This document shows, piece by piece, positions 28,920-38,405 of a DNA stretch of 64,000 bases (positions within the stretch are counted from its first letter, which is position 1; every line of letters begins with the position of its first letter). A program made the translations under genes and the position numbers. The notes beneath the pieces were generated by a model. It searched no databases, was not told the DNA's origin, and was given only the letters and a program-made list of their open reading frames with translations. This DNA comes from Hydrogenothermus marinus (GTDB lineage: Bacteria > Aquificota > Aquificia > Aquificales > Hydrogenothermaceae), in NCBI RefSeq assembly GCF_003688665.1, contig NZ_REFO01000010.1, positions 434,001 to 498,000 of the forward strand. The letters are read 5' to 3'.

Positions 28920-28948
28920 TTGACTAAATTTAAAATTGAATTTAGTAT
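28920..28948 (+). promoter_or_regulatory. Promoter of the D-2-hydroxyacid dehydrogenase gene
   Basis: TTGACT (28920-28925), a 17-base spacer and TAGTAT (28943-28948) lie in the divergent gap between leuD and the dehydrogenase. They are correctly placed for an ATG at 28983. Confidence 0.5.
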
Positions 28949-28982
28949 TAATTATAACAAAAATAAAAGAGGGGTATTTATT

Positions 28983-29996
28983 ATGAAAATATACTTTTTT
29001 GAAGTGGAAAACTGGGAAAAAATCCATATTGAAAGAAGACTAAAAGAAAAAAATATTGATGCTGAAGTTAAATTTTTAAATGAAGAACTTGACAATACAA
29101 ATGTTAAAAATTTTTCAGATGCAGAAATAATTAGTGTTTTTATTTATTCCAAAATAACAAAAGATGTTATAGATAGCATGCCTAATCTTAAATATATTGT
29201 TACTCGTTCTACTGGATTTGATCATATAGATATTGAGTATGCAAAGAAGAAAGGAATAAAGGTTTCAAATGTTCCCGGATATGGTAATAATACCGTTGCT
29301 GAATATACATTTGGTCTGATTCTTGCTCTTGCAAGAAAATTTAAAACAATGATTTTAAATATAGAAAGAGGCGATTTTTCAAGACAGGGATTAATGGGTA
29401 TTGATATTATGGGAAAAACTATTGGAATAATTGGTACAGGTAGAATAGGTTCTTATGTTGCAAAAATAGCACATGGTTTTGGTATGAATATACTTGCTTA
29501 TGATAGATCTAAAAAGCAAAATCTAATTGAACAGTATGGAGTCAAATATGTAGGTTTAGAAGAGCTTTTATCAAATTCTGATATTGTTACTTTACATGTA
29601 CCTTATACTAAGTCAACTCATCATTTAATAAATAGATTTAATATTAAATTAATGAAATTAGATGCTATGCTTATAAATACTTCAAGAGGACCAGTAGTTG
29701 AAACAGAAGCTATAATTGAAGCATTAAGAGAAGGAAGACTTTCTGGTGGTGTAGCTTTAGATACTTTTGAAGCTGAAGATGTAATAATTGAAGAAGAATT
29801 TTTAAAGAAAGAGCATTTACCAGCAACAAAACTAAAAAAAGCTTTAGAAGCTTATTATGTATTAAGACAAGAAAATGTAATAGTTTCTCCACATAATGCT
29901 TATAATACAAGAGATGCCTTACAAAGAATACTTGATATAACAGTTGATAATATAGAATCATTTTTAAAAGGAAATCCTGAAAATATTGTTGCATAG
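28983..29996 (+). CDS. D-lactate dehydrogenase-like 2-hydroxyacid dehydrogenase
   Basis: 337-residue NAD-dependent D-2-hydroxyacid dehydrogenase. The Rossmann motif is GKTIGIIGTGRIGSYV (about 141-156). The catalytic Arg lies in NTSRGP, the Glu in ALDTFEAED, and the His in SPHNAYNT. The overall type resembles fermentative D-lactate dehydrogenase. The start is ATG 28983 with AGAGGGG upstream; the frame extends to 28920 but would run through the promoter. The neighbouring cupin gene starts nine bases after the stop. Confidence 0.82.
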   Translation: MKIYFFEVENWEKIHIERRLKEKNIDAEVKFLNEELDNTNVKNFSDAEIISVFIYSKITKDVIDSMPNLKYIVTRSTGFDHIDIEYAKKKGIKVSNVPGYGNNTVAEYTFGLILALARKFKTMILNIERGDFSRQGLMGIDIMGKTIGIIGTGRIGSYVAKIAHGFGMNILAYDRSKKQNLIEQYGVKYVGLEELLSNSDIVTLHVPYTKSTHHLINRFNIKLMKLDAMLINTSRGPVVETEAIIEALREGRLSGGVALDTFEAEDVIIEEEFLKKEHLPATKLKKALEAYYVLRQENVIVSPHNAYNTRDALQRILDITVDNIESFLKGNPENIVA

Positions 29997-30004
29997 GTAG
30001 AAAA

Positions 30005-30298
30005 ATGGATGTACAAGTAGTAAAAACAGGTATTACTGATATAGAAAAGATAAAAGATATACTAAAAAAGGAAGGATACCATTCTATATATAGTTGGACA
30101 GATAGCCCAAATACATTTTACGACTGGCATACTCATAATTATGAAGAAGTAAGATGGGTTTATAAAGGCAAGGTAAAAATTGGATATGAAACTGGCGAAG
30201 TAATACTTGAACCTGGAGATATGTTAATAATAAAACCTAAAACAAAACATTGGGCTGAAACTACTGAAGGAGTAAGTTATATCTGTGGATCAAAATAA
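30005..30298 (+). CDS. Small cupin-domain protein
   Basis: 97-residue single-domain cupin. The metal motif is seen as WHTHNYEEVRWVYKGK (about 41-56), and the second half has EPGDMLIIKPKTKHW with the final His. All expected ligands (two His, Glu, His) are present, so metal binding is likely. The substrate is unknown. It follows the dehydrogenase as the second gene of the transcript and ends at a strong hairpin. Confidence 0.75.
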   Translation: MDVQVVKTGITDIEKIKDILKKEGYHSIYSWTDSPNTFYDWHTHNYEEVRWVYKGKVKIGYETGEVILEPGDMLIIKPKTKHWAETTEGVSYICGSK

Positions 30299-30300
30299 AA

Positions 30301-30335
30301 AACTCCCCTTTTAAAAGGGGAGTTTCATTAATTAT
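30301..30335. terminator. Bidirectional terminator between convergent genes
   Basis: A long perfect hairpin with arms AACTCCCCTTT and AAAGGGGAGTT (30301-30324) is followed by TTTCATTAATTATTT on the plus strand. It sits in the 33-base gap between the cupin gene and the minus-strand gene at 30332. It can serve both. Confidence 0.85.
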
Positions 30336-30664
30336 TTAGTTTTGAATGAAATTATATGCTTTGTTCCATCCCATTGAATAACTTCTAAATTTTTAATATC
30401 TCCATTTTCTTCATCTACATAAATTTCAGTAGGTTTTCTTATTAAATGATCATGTCTTTCCGCAGCAATTTCAAAAATATCATTCTTAGGATCATAATCA
30501 AGACCTATTAACTCTTGCCACCAAGTTTCAATTTGATCTCCTAAATCTTCGTTTACAAGTTCAATCTTTACATCTCTTTTTGGCACTTGACCTTCTCTGT
30601 ATTTTTTGTCCCATTCATCAAAATAAGATTCCCATTCTGATTTTTCTAACTTTCTTACTGCCAT
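30332..30664 (-). CDS. DUF5335-like protein of unknown function
   Basis: 110-residue acidic cytoplasmic protein with many Trp and Asp residues (EKSEWESYFDEW, QIETWWQELIGLDYDPK). The pattern fits the DUF5335 family as I recall it; no activity is known. The ATG at 30664 was chosen because GGAGG lies eight bases upstream; a TTG two codons earlier is too close. It is a single gene with its own upstream region, divergent from mutL. Confidence 0.6.
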   Translation of the reverse strand: MAVRKLEKSEWESYFDEWDKKYREGQVPKRDVKIELVNEDLGDQIETWWQELIGLDYDPKNDIFEIAAERHDHLIRKPTEIYVDEENGDIKNLEVIQWDGTKHIISFKTK

Positions 30665-30755
30665 TGACAAGCCCTCCTTTGTTTATAATTTTTAAATTAA
30701 TTATTAATTAAAATATGACAATATTTATATAAATGCAAGTAGTATAGAGGTTTAA

Positions 30756-32336
30756 ATGAAAATAAAACAACTTCCAGAAAATGTAATAAATAAAATAGCT
30801 GCAGGAGAAGTAATAGAAAGGCCAGCAAATGTTTTAAAAGAGCTAATAGAAAACTCCTTAGATGCTGGTGCCAATAAAATAGAAGTTTTTATAGAAAAAG
30901 GCGGTAAAAGATTAATAAAAGTAAAAGATAATGGAACTGGTATAGAACCTGATGATATTCCAAAAGCAGTAAAAAGATTTACAACAAGTAAAATTTTTTC
31001 AGAAGATGATTTGTTTAATCTTGAAACTTATGGCTTTAGAGGAGAAGCTTTAGCAAGTATTTCAGCAGTATCTAAATTTAAATTAATATCAAGAACCTTA
31101 GGAAACCCAGTAGGATATGAACTTTATATAGAAGGAGGAAATATAAAACATTTTAAAGAAACTGGCTGTGGTATTGGAACATCTGTAATAGTTGAAGATC
31201 TATTTTTTAATATACCAGCAAGACAAAAATTTTTAAAATCAGATAGAACAGAACTTATACATATACTTGATGTTTTTTCAAAATATGCATTCTTGCATAC
31301 AGACAAATATTTATCTATAACTGTAGATGGAAAACAGCTTTATAACTTTTATCCTTCCACCTTAAAAGATAGAGTTTTAAATATTATTGGAAAAGAAAAT
31401 GAAAAGGATTTAATAGAGATAGAATATGAAGGAAATATTGGAACTATTAAAGGTTTAATATCAACATCTTCATATATTACAAAGAAAAAATATATTTTCA
31501 TAAATGGAAGACCTGTTAGAAATTGGTTAATTCAAAATACTATAAAAAGTATTATAGGAGATAATTTTTATATTCTATTTTTTCAATTTCCTTCTTATTT
31601 TGTTGATTTTAATGTTCATCCTGCAAAAGAAGAAGTTAAATTTGTTAAAGAATCTTCTGTTGTTTCATTAATAAAAGGAGCTTTAAATGAAAATCTTAAT
31701 AAATTTAAATCTATTTCATATCAGTTTAAGAAAGAAGAAACTGATCAATTAAAACAAAAAACAGCCACTTACAATGCAAAGAAAAATTTTGAGATAATAG
31801 GACAGATAGAAGATACATTTTTAATAGCATATTTTAATGGAGAAGTTTATTTTATAGACCAGCATGTAGCCCATGAAAGGATTTTTTATGAGATGTTAAT
31901 GGAAGAGTTTTTAGAAAAAGGAAATATTCCTTCTCAGAGACTAATAATACCTTCAAAACTATCTTTTGCACCTGATGAAATCCAAAGATTAAATATATTA
32001 AAAGATAAACTAAAAAATATTGGGTTTGAGTTTGATATAGAAGAAAATATAGTTTTGCTTAAAGCTATTCCTTACAATTTAAAACAAAATGAAGCAGAAA
32101 ATGCTCTTAGAGAGATTTTAGAAACAGGAAATCTAAATATATCTTTTGAAGAAATTTTCTCAAATATTGCTTGTAAAATGTCAGTTAAAGCAGGAGATAG
32201 ATTAAATGAAGAAAAAGCTTACTCTCTTTTAGAAAACTGGTTAAAAACAAATAATCCAAATTTATGCCCCCATGGAAGACCAATATATTATAAAATTTCG
32301 TTAGATGAAATAAAAAAGTATGTAGGTAGAAAATAA
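30756..32336 (+). CDS. mutL: DNA mismatch repair protein MutL
   Basis: 526-residue GHKL ATPase of mismatch repair. The N-terminal ATPase shows ELIENSLDAGA, DNGTGI, and TYGFRGEALAS. The C-terminal part has the endonuclease motif DQHVAHERIFYE (about 367-378) and CPHGRP near the end. The protein should therefore nick DNA as in species without MutH. It overlaps glnD by one base. Confidence 0.95.
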   Translation: MKIKQLPENVINKIAAGEVIERPANVLKELIENSLDAGANKIEVFIEKGGKRLIKVKDNGTGIEPDDIPKAVKRFTTSKIFSEDDLFNLETYGFRGEALASISAVSKFKLISRTLGNPVGYELYIEGGNIKHFKETGCGIGTSVIVEDLFFNIPARQKFLKSDRTELIHILDVFSKYAFLHTDKYLSITVDGKQLYNFYPSTLKDRVLNIIGKENEKDLIEIEYEGNIGTIKGLISTSSYITKKKYIFINGRPVRNWLIQNTIKSIIGDNFYILFFQFPSYFVDFNVHPAKEEVKFVKESSVVSLIKGALNENLNKFKSISYQFKKEETDQLKQKTATYNAKKNFEIIGQIEDTFLIAYFNGEVYFIDQHVAHERIFYEMLMEEFLEKGNIPSQRLIIPSKLSFAPDEIQRLNILKDKLKNIGFEFDIEENIVLLKAIPYNLKQNEAENALREILETGNLNISFEEIFSNIACKMSVKAGDRLNEEKAYSLLENWLKTNNPNLCPHGRPIYYKISLDEIKKYVGRK

Positions 32337-34927
32337 TGAAAACTGTAAATATAGATGATAGAAAAAAAATTCTAAATAATTATTTTCAGAAAAAAGAAGA
32401 AATTATAGAAAAACATTATAAAGGAGAAACAGGACTAAATACTGTCAGGGCTTTATCAGATTTAACAGATGAAACTATAAAAAAATTTGCAGAGCTTTCA
32501 TTTGAGAATCCAGAAGATGTATCAATAGTTGTACTTGGAGGATATGGAAGAAGGGAACTTTGTTTTAAATCAGATATAGATATTTCTTTAGTTTTTAAAG
32601 AAGAAAATTTTGAAAATTTAAAAGCCTCTTTAGAAAGCTTTTATTATCTTCTTTTAGACCTTAAAGTAGATATAGGTTTTTCACCAAGAGATATAAGAAC
32701 ATTTATGAAACTTTCAGATAAAGATTTAACTGTTGCAACTTCTTTACTTCAAGGAAGATTTTTATGGGGAAATGAAGATATATACAAAAATCTAATTAAA
32801 AGATTTAAAAATTTAATTAAAAGAAAAAGAAATGAGTATATAAATGCAACATTAAGAGCAAGAAAACAAAGATACCAAAAAACAGGAAGTAGTATATATA
32901 TGATGGAGCCTCATGTTAAAGAAGGAGAAGGCGGATTAAGAGATTTTCATGAAGTTTTTTGGATAGCAAAAGTTTTAGACAATGTTGAAGATTATAAATA
33001 TTTTATAGAAAAAAATATAATATTAGAAGAAGAATATGTTGAACTTATTAGAGCTTATGATTTTATTCTTAGAATAAGAAACCAAATGCATCTTATATGC
33101 AATAAAAAATGCGATGTTCTTGTATTTCCACTTCAAGAAGAAGTAGCTAAAAAGCTTGGATATGCTCAAGAAAATGATGATATAGATCAACTTAGAGCAT
33201 CTATAGAACAGATGATGAGATTTTATTATCTAAATGCAAAATCTATTAACACAATAACAAAAAGAATTTTAAAAAATCTTACACAGCAAAACTATTTTGA
33301 AGAATATATACCAATAGATGATGTATTTATTAGAAATTCTACAGAGCTTGATATTATAAATAAAGAAAAGTTTGAAAATGATGTAATAAATATATTAAAA
33401 GCATTTAAATATTTTAAAGAATATTATCTTGACTTTTCTTCTCAGCTTGAGTATTTACTTAGGAAAAATGAAAAATCTTTAAAAGAAAATATCCATAGAA
33501 ATGATATAAAAAAATTAGTGAGAGAGATATTTTCAGATGTGAAAAATCTTCCAAATACAATAAGAAAAATGCAAGAATTTTACGTAATAGATGAACTTAT
33601 CCCAGAATTTGGTTATCAAAGATGTCATTTCCAGTATGATACTTACCACAAATATACAACTGATGCCCATGCAATAAAAGCAGTTGAGATGCTTGAAGGT
33701 TTAAAAATAGCAGATAATCCACAAAAAAAACCATATTATGAAATTTATAAAGAGATAGAAAGAAAAGATCTTTTAATATGGGCAATTTTTTTACATGATA
33801 TAGGTAAAGGACATAACACAGACCATAGTGTCCTCGGTTCTCAGATGGCTTATGATATTTTGACAAGATTTGGATACTCAAAAAGAGATGCAAAAATTGT
33901 AAGTAAGTTAGTTTTATATCATCTTGAAATGGCTAAAGTTTCCCAAAGAAGAAATCTAAATGATCCCAAAGTATTAAATGATTTTATTAAAAAGGTTAAA
34001 AATAAAGAATTTTTAAAAATGTTAACTGTTTTAACTTGGTGTGATGCAAATGCAGTAGGTCCTAATGCATGGAATGACTGGAAAAATGCACTTTTATTAG
34101 AGCTTTATTATAAAGCATATCAGATTTTAGAAGAAGGAATATCAGCAGAAGAGCATCATCAAAGACAGCTTGCAAAGAAAAAAGAAGAAATTAAAGCAAT
34201 TCTTGAAAAAGAATACTCAAAAGAAGTAGCAAATAAATTTTTAAATAGAGTTTCTGATTATTATATTATCTCTACATCTTTAGATGATATATTAAAACAT
34301 TTTGAACTTGAGTATGAACTTTTAAAAACAGGAGATCCACAATTTATTTTTGAAGAAAATATAACTGTTGGTTTTTCCGAATTAATAATTGCAGTTTCTG
34401 ATATTGAAAATCCATTACTAATTTTTACAGGTATTTTAAGTTCTATGAATATAAATATTTTATCTATCTTTAGTTTCACAAGAAAAGACAATACAGTATT
34501 AATAGAAGCCCATATCTCAACGCCAGCTTTAGAAGCAGTAGATAAAGAAAAATTCAAAAAATTTGTTCAGATTTTTGAAGATTATAGAAAAGGAATTATC
34601 ACTTTTGAAGATATAGTAAAAACTATAAAATATAAAGGTTTTAAAGCAGGAACAATACCACCACCAACATTTGTAAAAATAGACAATAAAACATCAGATA
34701 GCTATACAATTTTTGATATTTCTGCAGAAGATAGAATAGGGCTTTTATTTGACATAATAAAGGTTCTTTCAAAATTTGATTTATATGTTCATATAGTAAA
34801 AGCTACAACTCAAGGAGAAAGAGCCAGAGATTCATTTTATGTAAGAACAAAAGATATGAAAAAAATTACAGATGAAAACCTTTTAGATAAAGTTAAAAAA
34901 GAGCTTTTAGATGTTATAAAAAGTTAA
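32336..34927 (+). CDS. glnD: Bifunctional uridylyltransferase/uridylyl-removing enzyme
   Basis: 863-residue nitrogen sensor that uridylylates PII and removes the UMP according to glutamine. The nucleotidyltransferase motif is GGYGRRELCFKSDIDI (about 63-78). The HD hydrolase motif is FLHDIGKGHNTDHS (about 484-497). Two ACT domains at the C-terminus (about 700-780 and 790-863) bind glutamine. All parts look intact. A PII gene is not in the window. Confidence 0.93.
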   Translation: MKTVNIDDRKKILNNYFQKKEEIIEKHYKGETGLNTVRALSDLTDETIKKFAELSFENPEDVSIVVLGGYGRRELCFKSDIDISLVFKEENFENLKASLESFYYLLLDLKVDIGFSPRDIRTFMKLSDKDLTVATSLLQGRFLWGNEDIYKNLIKRFKNLIKRKRNEYINATLRARKQRYQKTGSSIYMMEPHVKEGEGGLRDFHEVFWIAKVLDNVEDYKYFIEKNIILEEEYVELIRAYDFILRIRNQMHLICNKKCDVLVFPLQEEVAKKLGYAQENDDIDQLRASIEQMMRFYYLNAKSINTITKRILKNLTQQNYFEEYIPIDDVFIRNSTELDIINKEKFENDVINILKAFKYFKEYYLDFSSQLEYLLRKNEKSLKENIHRNDIKKLVREIFSDVKNLPNTIRKMQEFYVIDELIPEFGYQRCHFQYDTYHKYTTDAHAIKAVEMLEGLKIADNPQKKPYYEIYKEIERKDLLIWAIFLHDIGKGHNTDHSVLGSQMAYDILTRFGYSKRDAKIVSKLVLYHLEMAKVSQRRNLNDPKVLNDFIKKVKNKEFLKMLTVLTWCDANAVGPNAWNDWKNALLLELYYKAYQILEEGISAEEHHQRQLAKKKEEIKAILEKEYSKEVANKFLNRVSDYYIISTSLDDILKHFELEYELLKTGDPQFIFEENITVGFSELIIAVSDIENPLLIFTGILSSMNINILSIFSFTRKDNTVLIEAHISTPALEAVDKEKFKKFVQIFEDYRKGIITFEDIVKTIKYKGFKAGTIPPPTFVKIDNKTSDSYTIFDISAEDRIGLLFDIIKVLSKFDLYVHIVKATTQGERARDSFYVRTKDMKKITDENLLDKVKKELLDVIKS

Positions 34928-34991
34928 AAAACTATAAATCTGGATAGAAAGACACAGAAGATTTATATATATTAAAATATACATAAATTTA

Positions 34992-35019
34992 TTGACATAA
35001 TAAATTTTAAATATATATT
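34992..35019 (+). promoter_or_regulatory. Promoter of the RHH antitoxin-PIN toxin operon
   Basis: TTGACA (34992-34997) and TATATT (35014-35019) are 16 bases apart and about 35 bases before the antitoxin ATG. An imperfect AT-rich inverted repeat (34962-34987) abuts the -35 box and could be an operator. Confidence 0.55.
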
Positions 35020-35054
35020 CACATAGTGTGTAGAACAATAGAAAGGAGTAGAAA

Positions 35055-35303
35055 ATGAAAGTTAGGAAAAATATAGTTCTTTCAGAAGTTGCAGATAAAG
35101 AATTAAAAGAAATGGCTAAATACTACAAAAAGCCTCAAAGTGTATTAATTGAGGAACTTCTAAAAGAAAAATTTAGAGAATATCAGGTTAAAAAAAGGAT
35201 GAAAGCTTTTAATAGAATTATAAAAAGAGCAGATTTTTTCGCAGGCATTACAAAAAATAAAACGTTTCAAGAGCTAAAAGAGGAACAAGGTAGTGAATAT
35301 TAA
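35055..35303 (+). CDS. Ribbon-helix-helix antitoxin (VapB/CopG-like)
   Basis: 82-residue protein. Residues 1-45 form a ribbon-helix-helix type DNA-binding domain (VRKNIVLSEVADKELKEMAK, then a helix with PQSVLIEELL). The C-terminal tail would bind the PIN toxin. It overlaps the toxin gene by 11 bases, the usual arrangement for vapBC. GAAAGGAG precedes the ATG. It should repress its own promoter. Confidence 0.75.
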   Translation: MKVRKNIVLSEVADKELKEMAKYYKKPQSVLIEELLKEKFREYQVKKRMKAFNRIIKRADFFAGITKNKTFQELKEEQGSEY

Positions 35304-35728
35304 AAATGTTTTCGTAGATGCAAATATAATTATTGATGTTTTCGACAAAAAAAGGAAAAATAATCAGTCATCTACAAAAGTAATTAGTTATCTTTTATCT
35401 ATAAAAGAGATTAATCTTTATACAAGTTGTGATTTATTAACAACAGTTTATTATATTCTAAAAAAAGAAGATAAAAAAAAACGCTTTATATAATATAAAG
35501 GATTCTTTAGATGTATACAAACTTATTCCATTTTCTAATGAAGAAGTTGAAGAAGCAATAACTCTAATGGAAAAAAATCCAAAATCTAAAGATTTAGAAG
35601 ACACCTTACAATATACCTTAGCAAAAAATAATAAATGTAATATTATTTTAACTAATGATGAAAACTTTTACTCTCCAGATATAGAAACCTATACTTCTTT
35701 GAAATTATTACAAAAGCTTAATATTTAA
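35293..35728 (+). pseudogene. PIN-domain toxin (VapC-like) split by a frameshift in a poly-A run
   Basis: The first frame gives 66 residues starting NIKNVFVDANIIIDVFDKK, with the first catalytic Asp, and stops at 35493. From the nine-A run at 35473-35481 a +1 frame continues NALYNIKDSLDVYKLIPF... to TAA at 35726-35728. This adds the remaining PIN acidic sites in DLEDTLQYTLAK and ILTNDENF. Removing one A restores a toxin of about 144 residues with all motifs. It may be a disabled gene, a phase-variable tract, a slippage site, or a sequencing error. The frameshift sits exactly in the homopolymer. Confidence 0.75.
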
Positions 35729-35777
35729 TTTTAAAACATAGAAAATTCCTTATTTAAAAACATTATTACCAGTACAT

Positions 35778-36455
35778 TTACTCTTCGCCTTTTAGGATAT
35801 TTAAAAGATTAAATAACATCCAAAATAGGTTAATTATATCTAAGAATAATGCTATAGCTATTTCAATAGGTGTACCTTTTTCATGAATAAGTCTTGAAGT
35901 GTCATAAAGAATAAATCCAGAGAAAACTAAAGCACCAATTCCAGACATTACAAAAGATAAGGTAGTATTATGCCAAAATAAACCAACAACAGCCATAATT
36001 ACAACTAAAATTAAACCTGTAAATAAAAATCCACCTAAGAAACTAAAATCTTTTTTAGTAATAAAAGCATATGCTGTTAAACTTCCTGTAATGATAGCTG
36101 TTAATAAAAATGCTTGCTTAAATATTTCTAACAATACTGCTGAAGAAAAAATAACTGCAATAGCAGGAGCATCAAAAAATCCAATAGAAAAAGTAAATGC
36201 AAAGAAAAATAAATAGCCCAGAGCATTCTTTTGATTCATTAAAGCAAGAACCATAGTTCCAATAGTTACTACAAGAGAAACTATCAAAAATCCCCATTTA
36301 CCTAAGGATAATAGCTGAGGTACAAATTGAAGACCAACAACTGTACCTAAAGCCATTAAAAGAAATCCTAAGGATAAAAGACCATAAGTTTTAGCAATTA
36401 AATTAGACTTTTCTATCTGTATTGCTTTTTGTTGCTGTAAACTACTTGTTTCCAT
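35778..36455 (-). CDS. Bax inhibitor-1/YccA family membrane protein
   Basis: 225-residue protein with about seven transmembrane helices. It has the family ending pattern GFILYDTSRLIHE followed by ALFLDIINLFWMLFNLL. BI-1 proteins are pH-sensitive calcium leak channels or interact with FtsH in bacteria; the role here is unknown. It is convergent with the toxin gene and divergent from the copper operon. Confidence 0.85.
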   Translation of the reverse strand: METSSLQQQKAIQIEKSNLIAKTYGLLSLGFLLMALGTVVGLQFVPQLLSLGKWGFLIVSLVVTIGTMVLALMNQKNALGYLFFFAFTFSIGFFDAPAIAVIFSSAVLLEIFKQAFLLTAIITGSLTAYAFITKKDFSFLGGFLFTGLILVVIMAVVGLFWHNTTLSFVMSGIGALVFSGFILYDTSRLIHEKGTPIEIAIALFLDIINLFWMLFNLLNILKGEE

Positions 36456-36611
36456 AGTTGTTAAACTCCTTTTGATTATATTAATACTTTAAATTATATA
36501 CACTTTATAAAAATATTCAAAGTATTTTTTAATTATATATTTAGTTAAAGAGTAGTTTTTGATTTTTAATAAAAAGCAACTTTAAAACTGAATACCTTTA
36601 ATTAAAAATAC

Positions 36612-36640
36612 TTGAAACTTTGCATAATTTACTATGCTAT
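36612..36640 (+). promoter_or_regulatory. Candidate promoter/operator of the copper operon
   Basis: TTGAAA (36612-36617) is followed after 17 bases by TGCTAT. Between them lies an inverted repeat GCATA-N6-TATGC (36622-36637). A palindrome inside the promoter spacer is typical of metal-responsive regulators, but no regulator gene is present. The fit is weak. Confidence 0.25.
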
Positions 36641-36687
36641 TACTATACTATATTTATATTTATTTTTATTTAAAAAGAGGTTAAGTG

Positions 36688-38388
36688 ATGAAAATAAATA
36701 GAAGAGATTTATTAAAATTTTCAGTATCATCAGTAGCTTTAAGCATACTAACTAAATCCTTACCTGTTTATGCCTCATGCAGAGGTTTCCATATAGCAGA
36801 TAGAAAAGAAAATGAAAATGCTGTTATATATGAAATAGTTATATAAAAGGAGAAAATAGATATAGGAGAGAGACAAGGAAGAGCATTTACTTTTAATGGA
36901 AATTTTCCTGCTCCTCTTATAAAGCTTAAAGAAGGAAAAGAAGCAATAATAAAAGTTATAAATGAGACAAATGAATCAACATCTATTCATTGGCATGGTA
37001 TTAGGTTACCTAATAAGATGGATGGTGTACCAGGAGTAGTATTCCCAGGAATACCACCTAAAAGTAGTTTTACATATCGTTTCCCTGTTGTTCAGTCTGG
37101 AACATATTGGTATCGCAGCCATACAGGCTTGCAAGAACAACTTGGTCATTATGGTCCTTTAGTAATAGATCCTAAATATCCTGAGCCTTTTGAATATGAT
37201 AGAGATTATGTAATTCAGCTTTCAGATTGGACATTTGAAGATCCTTATAAAGTATTAATGCATCTAAAAAAATGGGATGGATATTATAACTATCAAAAAA
37301 GAACTATTCAAGATTTATTTAATGATATTAAAACAAAAGGCCTTGAATACACTATCAAAGAAAGACTTATGTGGGCAAGAATGAGAATGAATCCAAGAGA
37401 TATAGCAGATGTTACAGCCTCAACATATATATATCTTATTAATGGAATGACAAAAGAAGAAAACCCTACATTTATTTTTAAACCTGGTGAAAAAATAAGA
37501 TTAAGATTTATTAACTCTTCAGCAACAACTTATTTTGATATAAGAATTCCAGGTTTGAAAATGAAAGTTATACAAGCAGATGGGCAAAATGTACAGCCAG
37601 TAGAAGTAGATGAGTTTCGAATAGCTGTTGCAGAAACTTATGATGTTATAGTCCAACCTATGGAAAATAAAGCTTATACTATATTTGCAGAAACAATGGA
37701 TAGAAGCGGATATACAAGAGGGACTCTTGCACCTAAAATAGGCATGGAAGCTCCTGTTCCTCCGAGAAGACCTCCTTCAACAAGAGGTATGATAGCAATG
37801 GGAATGCATCATAAAATGCAACATCATATGAACCCTATGAAATATTTATGTAATTGTAAACCTATGCAAATTCCAAATAGTTTTGGACCTGATGCTGCAA
37901 TGGTCATGAAAAATCCTATATGTAGGCTTAATGATCCAGGAGTAGGTTTTGAAAATGTAAAACACAAAGTTTTAACTTATGCAGATTTAAAAAGTATAAA
38001 ACCTTTTGAAATAAGAAATCCAGAAAGGCAAATAGATATACATCTTACAGGAAATATGGAAAGATATATATGGAAAATGTATTCCTATGATGGTAAAGAT
38101 TGGAGTTCTGAGTTCCATCAATTAATAAAAACAAAATATAAAGAGAGAGTAAGACTTGTTTTCATAAATCATACAATGATGGATCATCCAATACATCTTC
38201 ATGGTATGTGGATGTATCTTCAAAATGGTAATGGTGAATACTCTCCACGAAAACATACTATAAATATAAAGCCAGCAGAAAAAGTTTGTGTTGAAATTGA
38301 TAATGATGCTCTTGGGAATTGGGCATTTCATTGCCACATCTTGTACCATATGCATACAGGTATGTTTAGGGTCTTACAAGTTTGTTAA
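36688..38388 (+). pseudogene. copA: CopA-family multicopper oxidase, interrupted by an in-frame stop
   Basis: From ATG 36688 (AGAGG upstream) the frame encodes a Tat-type signal (NRRDLLKFS). It hits TAA at 36844-36846 (codon 53), then stays open in the same frame to 38388. Together it makes a periplasmic copper-resistance oxidase of about 566 codons. Copper sites IHWHG, HPIHLHG and HCHILYHMHTGM are intact. The second site, normally HSH, reads YRSH, so one type 3 copper ligand is Arg (CGC for CAC). A nonsense codon plus a lost ligand suggests decay. Translation from an internal start (first ATG at 37018) would lack the first copper site and export signal. Confidence 0.8.
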
Positions 38389-38405
38389 TTTTGGAGGAGT
38401 AAATC

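Noticed and set aside
37018-38388. A separate gene for the multicopper oxidase starting at ATG 37018
   Set aside because: The frame continues upstream in phase through one TAA to a proper ATG with a Tat signal and the first copper site. An independent start at 37018 would remove the first copper site and export signal.
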